A program made the translations under genes and the position numbers. Positions 56,201 to 64,000 of a stretch of 64,000 nt of DNA are shown piece by piece. Numbering within the stretch: the stretch's first letter is position 1; each line of letters opens with the position of its first letter. The notes beneath the pieces are model-generated. The model was given only the letters and a program-made list of their open reading frames with translations. It was not told the origin of the DNA and made no database searches. The stretch is from Rehmannia glutinosa (taxonomy: Eukaryota > Streptophyta > Magnoliopsida > Lamiales > Orobanchaceae), in the NCBI GenBank assembly GCA_016081115.2, contig CM071930.1:34177641-34241640 (forward strand), written 5' to 3'.

Positions 56201-57433
56201 TCACGAAATGTCATCACCAAGTGGAAGATTTAAAACCTTCCTTGTTTCATTTCCAAAATAATGTTTCAATCGTTGTCCGTTCACTTGGAATGAATTCCCA
56301 TCTTTTCCTCTCAACTCGACGGCACCATAGGGAAACACACGTTCCACCACAAATGGCCTGGACCATCGTGATTTCAGTTTTCCTGGAAATAGTTTCAATC
56401 TCGAATTGAACAATAACACTTGTTGGCCAGGTAAGAATTCACGTCGCAAAATCATTTGATCATGCCATTTTTTTGTTTTTTCTTTATACATTTTGGCATT
56501 TTCATATAATTCATGACGAAATTCTTCCATTTCGTTCGATTGAAGTAATCGGTTTTCACCGGCCTCTTTCAAGTTAAAATTCAACTTCTTAATTGCCCAA
56601 TAAGCTCGATGCTCAAGCTCAACCGGCAAATGGCACGCTTTACCAAACACCAATCGATATGGTGACATACCAATGGGTGTTTTATAAGCCGTGCGATAAG
56701 CCCACAAAGCATCATCAAGCTTTTGTGCCCAATCCTTTCGATTAAAACTCACCGTTTTTTCAAGAATTTGTTTCACTTCACGATTGGAAATTTCAGCTTG
56801 ACCATTAGATTGAGGATGATAACCAAACGCAATCTTATGACGCACACCAAATTTAGCAAGAAGGTTGTTAAATAATTTATTACAAAAATGCGTACCTTCA
56901 TCACTTACAATAGCTCGAGGAGTACCAAACCAGGTGAAAATATGCTTGTGCAAGAATTTGAGTACTACCTTAGCATCATTCGTTGGTGTAGCAATCGCCT
57001 CAACCCACTTGGAGACGTAATCAACCGCAAGCAAAATATACAAATTTCCATAGGACCGCGGAAATGGCCCCATAAAGTCAATACCCCATACATCAAACAA
57101 CTCCACCTCCATTATGTTTGTCAAAGGAAGCTCATGACGCCGTGAAATATTACCAACCCTTTGGCATCGATCACAAGTCTTTACAAAAGCATAACAATCT
57201 TTGAACAATGTTGGCCAATAAAAACCAGATTGTAGTACCTTTGCAGCTGTTCGGGTTGGCCCGAAATGTCCCCCATAAGATGAGGAATGACAATGTTGAA
57301 GAATCTCTCCAATTTCTTCCTTAGGAACACAACGGCGAATGATAGAGTCAGCGCATCGTTTGAACAGTAACGGATCATCCCACAAATAAGACTTAACATC
57401 ATGTAGGAATTTTTTCTTTTGGTGTGAAGTCAA
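56201..57433 (-). CDS. Ath integrase block (410 codons open)
   Basis: The minus-strand frame is uninterrupted. The HHCC zinc domain is at about residues 48-96 (HSSSYGGHFGPTRTA ... CDRCQRVG). In the DDE core, the first Asp is in FDVWGIDFMGPF (about residue 118), the second in AIVSDEGTHF (about 180) and the Glu in NGQAEISNREV (about 216). The C-terminal part has RWSRPFVVERVFPYGAVEL, the usual gypsy integrase tail. It was part of the Pol polyprotein, so the ATG is not a true start. It inserts the cDNA into chromosomes. All catalytic residues are present although the element is broken elsewhere. Confidence 0.92.
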   Translation of the reverse strand: MTSHQKKKFLHDVKSYLWDDPLLFKRCADSIIRRCVPKEEIGEILQHCHSSSYGGHFGPTRTAAKVLQSGFYWPTLFKDCYAFVKTCDRCQRVGNISRRHELPLTNIMEVELFDVWGIDFMGPFPRSYGNLYILLAVDYVSKWVEAIATPTNDAKVVLKFLHKHIFTWFGTPRAIVSDEGTHFCNKLFNNLLAKFGVRHKIAFGYHPQSNGQAEISNREVKQILEKTVSFNRKDWAQKLDDALWAYRTAYKTPIGMSPYRLVFGKACHLPVELEHRAYWAIKKLNFNLKEAGENRLLQSNEMEEFRHELYENAKMYKEKTKKWHDQMILRREFLPGQQVLLFNSRLKLFPGKLKSRWSRPFVVERVFPYGAVELRGKDGNSFQVNGQRLKHYFGNETRKVLNLPLGDDIS

Positions 57434-59246
57434 GTCCGTGGCAAAACTCCTCCCGCGAGGTAATTAACAAAATCTGCGTACCAAGGTAATGATGTCTCGG
57501 CACGCATAATTTGTTCATCAGGAAATGATTCTTTTATTGGACTCTCAATCACCTCGTGAGGTTGCTCAAGGCGGGATAGATGATCGGCAACCACATTTTC
57601 GCTTCCTTTTTTATCCCGAATCTCAATATCAAATTCTTGCAAGAGCAAAATCCATCGAATTAACCGAGGTTTTGCATCCTTTTTGGAGAAAAGATATCGG
57701 ATTGCCGCATGATCCGTATAGACAATCACCTTTGTACCCACCAAGTAAGCTCAGAATTTATCAAATGCAAAAACTACCGCCAACATCTCTTTTTCTGTGG
57801 TGGTGTATTTTTGTTGGGCGTTGTCCATGGTCCTCGCTTGCGTAGTAAATTGCTTTAAAAATTCTGTCTCGCCTCTGACCAAGAACGGCACCTACTGCAT
57901 AATCACTTGCATCGCACATAAGCTCAAATGGTTGAGTCCAATCCGGCACTATCATAATTGGAGCTGAAACGAGTGCCTTTTTTATCTGTTCAAATGCCTG
58001 CAAACACAACTCATCAAAGCAAAAGATAGCATCTTTTTCAAGGAGATTACAAAGTGGTTTAACAATTTTTGAAAAATCTTTTATAAATCTCCTATAAAAC
58101 CCTGCATGTCCTAAAAAGCTTCTTATGCTTTTCACATTTGAAGGTGGGGGTAGCTTTTCAATAGCCACAACTTTCGCCCTGTCAACTTCCAAACCTGTAC
58201 AAGAAATACGATGCCCAAGTACAATCCCTTCTTTGACCATAAAGTGACATTTTTCCCAATTAAGTACAAGATTAGTTTCCTCACAACGTTGCAAAACCAG
58301 AGATAAGTTATGCAAACAATGGTCAAAAGAAGTACCAAAAACAGAAAAATCGTCCATAAAAATCTCCATGATTCTTCAACTATACCATGAAAAATCGCCA
58401 TCATACACCTCTGAAAAGTAGCAGGTGCATTACATAATCCAAATGGCATCCTGCGAAATGCAAAAGTACCATATGGACATGTAAAAGTAGTCTTTTCTTG
58501 ATCTTCGGGGCAATGGCGATTTGATTGTACCTGAATAGCCATCAAGAAAACAATAGTATTCGTAACTCTGCCAACTTTGTCCAACATTTGATCAATAAAG
58601 GGGAGGGAAAATGATCCTTACGAGTAGCCTTATTCAATTTTCTATAATCAATACATACTCGCCATCCTGTGACAGTTCGTGTAGAAATTAATTCATTGTT
58701 ATCATTTTTCACAACTGTCATACCTCCCTTTTTAGGAACAACCTGTACCGGACTCACCCATGAACTATCAGAAATGGCATAAATAATACCTGCCTTTAGC
58801 CACTTTAAAACCTCATTTCTCACAACTTCTTTCATTGCGGGATTAAGTCGTCTTTGATGCTCAATAGATGGTTTATAAGATTCTTCCATTAAAATTTTGT
58901 GCATTACAATGGAAGGACTTATACCTTTCAAATCAGAAATATACCAACCCAAAGCCGACTTATGTTCACGAAGCACACACAACAACTTATCTAATTCGGA
59001 TGAAGATAATGAAGCAGAAACAATTACCGGGTAATTTTTATCTTTTCCCAAAAATGCATATTGAAGATGTTCCGGAAGTTCCTTTAGTTCTAAAGTACCT
59101 TTCGGAATATTTTCAATATTGGCATTTTCTAACGCTTTCTTTTGTTTTTCTTTTACAATTTCTTTAGCCTCAAGAGAAAGAATAAACTCAAGCAAATCAA
59201 TATCATCACTATCTTCCTCATCACATTTCATTATTGAATTAATCAA
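57430..59246 (-). pseudogene. Ath reverse transcriptase and RNase H
   Basis: RT begins after an acidic linker (RLNPAMKEVVRNEVLKWLKAG, VPKKGGMTVVKND, VCIDYRKLNKATRKDHFP). It shifts frame near 58590, continues at FRRMPFGLCNAPATFQRCM (about 58430) and after another shift at FMDDFSVFG (about 58345-58370), the YxDD-box equivalent. Connection and RNase H follow (SFLGHAGFYRRFIKDFSK; LMCDASDYAVGAVLGQ), with a shift near 57860, then IRYLFSKKDAKPRLIRW and VADHLSRLE. About four one- or two-base lesions separate it from an open frame. Confidence 0.9.
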
Positions 59247-59339
59247 ACAATGTTCTAACGGATCTTTTAAATCTTGTTTTATAACTTCCGTTTGATCACA
59301 TTGTTCGATCTTATCAATAAAATGACATGTGTGAGGTTC

Positions 59340-59952
59340 TTATTGAAATTTCATTGCTTTATAAATGTTAAATAGTACCTCATCATCATTTACCCGTAAT
59401 GTCAACTCTCCTCGTTGCACATCAATTAGAGCTCGTCCCGTTGCTAGAAAAGGTCTTCCAAGAATCAATGGCATTTCATAATCTTCCTCCATATCCAACA
59501 CCACAAAGTCCGCCGGAAATATGAATTTATCCACTTTGATCAACACATCTTCAATCACTCCTCTTGGGTAGGTGAGTGATCTATCGGCTAATTGCAATGT
59601 GATGGTGGACGGCGTTATTTCTCCAAGGCCAAGTTTCTGAAAACAGAAACGGCATAAGATTAATGCTAGCACCTAAATCACAAAGAGCTTTTTTAAAATA
59701 AGAATCACCAATAGTGCAAGGGATAGTGAAACTCCCCGGATCTCTTAATTTTTGTGGTAGCTTTCTTTGCAAAATGGCACTACACTCTTCTGTGAGATTG
59801 ACCGTCTCGTATGCCTCCAACCTTCTCTTCCTCGACATCACATCCTTCATGAATTTTGCATAGTTTGGCATTTGCTCAAGTGCATCGACAAAAGGGATGT
59901 TGATGTGAATTTTCTTGAATATTTCCAAAAACTTGGAAAATTGAGCGTCCAA
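59340..59952 (-). pseudogene. Ath aspartic protease
   Basis: Overlapping minus-strand frames: IPCTIGDSYFKKALCDLGASINLMP holds the active site, with LGAS in the Athila style, and after a one-base shift LADRSLTYPRGVIEDVLIKV and MPLILGRPFLATGRALIDV complete the domain. A stop at 59340 and a short unclear stretch (59247-59339) separate it from RT. It processes Gag-Pol in active relatives. Confidence 0.85.
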
Positions 59953-59970
59953 CTTTTTCTTCTGAAATCT

Positions 59971-61540
59971 CTATGGAAAAGGAAGAGAATTTGGTAACAC
60001 ATTATCAGAATTGGAAATTGGTTTTACCTCATTTTTCGCGCTTTCTGATGGCTTGTCAACGCCCTCTTCATTGTGGAGTGTTTCAGAGCTTGCTTCTGGT
60101 TCATTGGTGGCGTGAGTAGGCATCTTTGGTTCATCATATTCCGTTCCACTTCTCAACTTAATGGCCTTGCAATGCTCCCGTAGGTTCACCTCGGTGTTAC
60201 TTGGAAACGTATCAACTTTCTGTTGTGAATTAATAGCCGTGGCCAATTGACCCACATGTGTCCCCAAAGATTTGAGATGACTTTCAATTGTTGTAACCCT
60301 TGAACCCAAATTTTCTATGTTAGAATCGGCCTTGTTCATCCTTGCTCTTGATTCTACAAGGAATGAACTAAGTAATTCCTCCAAAGATGGCTTTTGTTCT
60401 CCCACATGTGTACTCGTACTTGCTTGATTCTGATATCCCGGAGGTGGTTGCAACATATTTCTCGTATTGCTATATGAGAAATTTTCATGATTGTGAAGTC
60501 CCGGATGATAATGCGTCGGTAATTGATTCCCTCGATTGTTGAAACCCCGATTGTTCACATAATTCGCTTGCTCCGTATCGGGATTCACAATTTCTTGACT
60601 TATCTCCATGACTGCTTCTGGTTGTTGTTTTCCACCCGAATTTAGTGTAGCAATTTGCTTTGACAAGGCGGAAATTTGAGAGGCCAATGCGGACATAGTA
60701 TCAAGTTCAAGAACACCGGCAACTTTTCTTGGCGTAGATCTCTCAGAAGGCCATTGATAACTATTGGCAGCCATTTCTTCTAGTAAAAGCATCGCCTCAC
60801 TTGGAGTTTTAGCCATCAATGTACCTCCCGCTGCAGCATCTATAATAGTTCTCGAATGCCCATTCATACCATTGTAGAAATACTTTGAACTTTTTGCCAA
60901 TCTGTCTGCATTGCCCGTGTTGTGGACACCTTCTCAATAATTCTTTGAATCGCTCCCAAGCTTCGTAGAGTGGCTCAAAGTCGAGTTGATGAAATTGAGC
61001 AATCTCACTTTTCAGTTGAAGTGTCTTGCTAGGTGGAAAAAAATTTGCCATGAATTTTTCAGTGAGATCATTCCAACTAGTGATACTTCCAGGTGGGAAG
61101 GTTTGAAGCCACTGTCTAGCTTTATCACGAAGTGAAAACGGAAATAACCTTAACCGAATAGCTTCATCGGGAACCCCATTCATTTTGATAGTGTCACATA
61201 TCTCAAGAAAAATAGCCAAATGAGCATTCGGGTCGTCTACGGCACTACCCCCAAACTGATTTTGTTGCACCATGTTTATTAGGGCCGGCTTCAATTCAAA
61301 ATTATTCGCATTGATAGGTTGGCGAACAATGCCCGAATAGTTTTGATTCGTGGTTGGTCGAAAATAGTCCCGAATGGCCCTTTCCGGTGGTGCAACAATA
61401 GGTATGCGGTCTTCATCATCACCGATTCCTGCCATTTTTGTGAATTCGATTCTTCGTGCGGCTCTAATCTTTCGAAGCGTTCTTTCAATTTCTGGATCAA
61501 ATATGATTAAATTAGCACTTTTATTTTTTCGCATCAACAA
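59971..61540 (-). pseudogene. Ath gag
   Basis: ATG 61540 is a plausible start: it is the first in a long frame about 100 bp from the primer site. The capsid domain (AHLAIFLEICDTIKMNGVP, LFPFSLRDKARQWLQT, WNDLTEKFMANFFPP) is at about 60950-61310. A frameshift near 60890 leads into NGHSRTIIDAAAGGTLM, a conserved Athila segment, then a Gln/Asn-rich region and LEELLSSFLVESRARMNK with a short heptad-like stretch. No CCHC knuckle is seen. One frameshift is the main lesion. Confidence 0.88.
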
Positions 61541-61642
61541 GAAAACACAAAAATGACAATGACCCTATTGTAACAAAAAAACCCAATCTAAATTAAAGTA
61601 AAATCACTAAGTAATAATATTAGCGCAAATAAGATGAATTAC

Positions 61643-61660
61643 TCCCCGGCAACGGCGCCA
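61643..61660 (-). other. Ath primer-binding site (Asp tRNA type)
   Basis: The minus-strand TGGCGCCGTTGCCGGGGA lies six bases after the 5' LTR, matching the complement of the plant Asp tRNA 3' end that Athila elements use. Confidence 0.88.
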
Positions 61661-61666
61661 AAAACT

Positions 61667-62593
61667 TGTTAGAGATTTTTTCTAACCGCAAGTCTACGGT
61701 GTCAAGTTTTAATATAGAGTAGTAAGGTTGTCGAATCCACAGGGAATAATTATCGAATTATCGCTAAGTACTATAATATAGTAGTCTAACTTTATTTAGA
61801 AATTCAATATTTGATGGAGTTGACTATACTAAAAATACCAAAAATAAATCAAGAGTATGAAAATATCAATGAGTTTATCCAAATGATTAAATGAATTCTA
61901 GAGGTATGATGAATTTAGTTATCCCTTATGTTGTCAATATGGTTTATCAATCATCAATTACCAATTTATAAGTCAAGATTTCTACAATAATCATTCCCTC
62001 TTTCAAGTGCCAAATGATTTTAGATTCAATTGGGAAATCAATATCTCTATAAAAATCACCAATTAAAATCTCAATAAAAACTATGAATCTTGATAAATGA
62101 CTTCAAAGGATTCACAAATCTCTCAATTCTATGCAATCCTAGGTTATGCTATTCCAAGGTCATGTATTCAATTACCTCTCTCAAGTGTCAAATCAAATAC
62201 ACCAAACACTCTAAATTATTGATCAAGTAATTTAGAAGCAATAGATCCAAATAGCACAAATAAATTGATAGATCAAGATTGACAAACCACAATTTCAAAA
62301 CATAAGTTCAAACATAGATTACATCATCCCTCTAGAATTATAGAGTTTAGCTCATGATTAAAGAAAATGAATCCATAAGAATACAACAATACATCTTACA
62401 AAATATGGAGAAAGTAACAAAATAAAAACAAGAGTTGAGGGATCTTCTCTATTTCTAGATGATAAGAGCCTTCAATCTTGTTCTCCAAGCTTGTCCCAAG
62501 ATGTTTCTATTCTTCTTCCTTGTCTTCTTGCTGTTTTGTTGTCTTCCAAATGGTCCAAGATCCCCAATTTCACGCCCCAAGACTTGTATTTAT
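61667..62593 (-). repeat. Ath 5' LTR, truncated (927 bp)
   Basis: It matches 51469-52395 with about nine substitutions and one indel by eye. It stops after GACTTGTATTTAT, so about 455 bp, including the palindrome cluster and U3 end, are missing. Confidence 0.9.
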
Positions 62594-62766
62594 TATGAAC
62601 ACTTCAGAGAAACCAAAGCGACGTAACACGTGTATCAAAAAACCCCAATTAACCATATCAAAGGCCTTTCGATATCAATCTTTAGAATCATATTAGCATC
62701 ATTTTGTCCCTGCAAAATATTGAAACCCTCCGAAACCAAAGCGATACAGTCATGAATCTGCCTACA
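62594..62766 (-). pseudogene. LINE RT scrap
   Basis: About 173 bp of the LINE family RT on the minus strand, from the HDCIALVSEGFN segment to FGFSEVF. It has one deletion (about 62660-62670) and neither LINE end. It is not the continuation of L-F, which was cut in the endonuclease region, so it reflects a deletion or separate event. Confidence 0.85.
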
Positions 62767-63763
62767 TCACAATATCTTCTCGTTGGTGACTTGACTTGGG
62801 TTCAACAACACATGGATTTATCACGAGTGATGTATATATAGGCTTCGGTCTAGGTGGGTTTGGTGAAATCTAATTAAGAACCAGGAGATGCATGCATAAC
62901 TCATTAACCTCAGGCTGCTGGCTGGTGATTGATCTTGTTAAAACCTTCCATTTAAATTGTAAAGATGTCGGTGTAAATGGATACCCTTTTCCTATTGTGA
63001 AATACCGGTGGAGTACCATGACAATGTATAAATCTGGGACATCTTTGTTCTGATCCACTTCTGATTGTAACATTTCCTTCATATTTTGAATCTTGTCATA
63101 CCATTCAAGAAAATTCCAGAGATTGGATGACTGGTTGACTTGATTTTGGAGGAATGATAAAGTACATCTAACGGGCATTTCCACTGAATGATAGTAGGTG
63201 GAAAGACACCACAAATACCATAGACCATCTTTTGGAATATGAGTAGTAGTGGAAATGGTAAGGATCCCATAAAAAGGTTTATTTGGATAAAAACATGCCC
63301 TCTCGAAAGGGATATTAACTTAAACAACAAATTTGGCTAAGTGATAAAAGATGAAATGTTTTGCATATTTTTGTAAATCACTTAGGTCTTTGAAAGGTGT
63401 TTTGTGGGGGGAAATTGGCCATCAGGATATGCCATTAATATAACCGGGAAAATACCTTTCGAGGATACTAGTTGTAATGGTTGTGATCTTGACAGATAAT
63501 TTGGAACAAGATTGTGATTTCCTTTGATATGTTGAACTGTGAACTGATACTTGGAAAACTAATCATTAAGACGCAGCAATTGTTTCTCTGGAACACCCTT
63601 GTTCTTGAGCTCCATAATTGCTGGAAATGATGTATTATTCATCTGAATTACGAAATGGTGACCAATAAGATGAAATTCAAACTTCTTGATCCCATTCTTC
63701 ACAACAAGGATTTCTTTGTAGACAGCATGGTAATGCTTCTCAGAATCTTTGAACTGTCCACTT
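62767..63763 (-). pseudogene. EPRV2: end of RNase H and C-terminal domain
   Basis: On the minus strand RNase H starts at SGQFKDSEKHYHAVYKE (about 63720-63763), runs through FTVQHIKGNHNLVP (about 63495-63540) and continues in frame into the MAYPDGQFPPTK domain at about 63430, as in EPRV1. Frameshifts at about 63400, 63330 and 63080 and a TAA in the RNase H tail break it. It ends at 62767 within the region corresponding to EPRV1 38290-38410. It is a second, separately rearranged copy of the same viral family. Confidence 0.8.
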
Positions 63764-64000
63764 TTCAATTTAACAAAACAATACCAAGCTGACACTAAAT
63801 GAAGATACATGTCCCAAACAGGTAGAATTGCATCAAGTCGCATAATAATCCTTCAAATGAACTTTTCTATACATAATATACCCTTAGGTTCAGCAAAATT
63901 GAATCTAGCAAGTGCTTAAAACAGAAAATAAATCATTCTTCCTCATCAATGACTTGGGTGCCCAATCCCTTCAACCCTCAATCTAGAATTTCTACAACAG
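63764..64000. other. Unassigned end of window
   Basis: It matches nothing else in the window. A short minus-strand reading (GLKGLGTQVIDEEE then stop, about 63942-63985) could be the end of a host or viral gene, but it is far too short to call. Confidence 0.3.

Larger units (their letters stand above)
51469..62593 (-). mobile_element. Ath: Athila-like Ty3/gypsy retrotransposon, minus strand
   Basis: It has LTRs at 51469-52849 and 61667-62593 (the latter truncated), an Asp-tRNA-type primer site, gag, protease, RT-RNase H, integrase, a downstream ORF3, and a polypurine tract. The Asp-type site, the LCDLGAS protease and the extra ORF after integrase mark the Athila branch. By eye the shared 925 bp of the LTRs differ at about ten positions, so it is the youngest large element here. 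It is inserted in L-F. The right end is cut, so no TSD can be shown. Confidence 0.9.

Noticed and set aside
63764..64000. Possible C-terminal exon of a host gene on the minus strand
   Set aside because: Only about 14 readable codons before a stop and no recognisable domain or splice context; too little to call.
1..64000. A complete, functional retroelement or virus
   Set aside because: Every element has stops, frameshifts or missing ends; none is complete.

Overview
This window is repeat DNA from a flowering-plant nuclear genome. Nearly all of the 64 kb is accounted for by nested retroelements and broken endogenous pararetrovirus (EPRV) sequence, and I see no convincing host gene. The plant assignment rests on L1-type LINEs with a C-terminal RNase H domain, Ty3/gypsy chromovirus-like and Athila-like elements, a Ty1/copia element, and caulimovirid EPRV copies, a combination typical of angiosperms. 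The species cannot be named from the sequence. Every long coding region carries stops or frameshifts.

Layout, with local names. L-A (1-1712) is a LINE whose 5' part is inverted. L-B (1756-8296) is a 6.5 kb LINE with an 18-bp target-site duplication (TSD). Both sit in the integrase gene of a minus-strand gypsy element, Gy1, whose pieces lie at 1713-1755, 8297-9283 and 31556-32728. Gy1 is also split by Gy2, a plus-strand Tekay/Del-like chromovirus (9284-31555). The gag of Gy2 is split by LINE L-C (20991-27784), and a minus-strand copia element, Cop (12670-20990), sits at the 5' end of L-C. This gives a nest four levels deep.

The next block is EPRV1. Movement protein to RNase H runs on the minus strand (32729-37596). 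The rest of RNase H, a C-terminal domain, a 39-bp hairpin repeat array and a promoter run on the plus strand (37615-38914, resuming at 47276-47485). LINE L-D (38915-47275, minus) interrupts that array with a 15-bp TSD. L-D itself holds a 5'-truncated LINE, L-E (41311-43732), and a 138-bp tRNA-derived SINE (46083-46220). LINE L-F (47486-51468, minus) follows, then an Athila-like element, Ath (51469-62593, minus), a LINE reverse-transcriptase scrap, and a second EPRV fragment, EPRV2 (62767-63763). The last 237 bases are unassigned.

The elements do not form a pathway. Each encoded, or once encoded, its own copying machinery: Gag, protease, RT-RNase H and integrase for the LTR elements; ORF1 RNA-binding protein and endonuclease-RT-RNase H for the LINEs. 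The most interesting signals are RNA or DNA structures rather than genes. They are an ATGA stop-start overlap joining the two LINE ORFs in three copies, a covarying stem-loop in the 3' UTR of all six LINE 3' ends, a hairpin and G-box array in front of the EPRV promoter, a covarying hairpin array in the copia LTR, and GC-rich palindromes spaced about two helical turns apart in both the copia and Athila elements.
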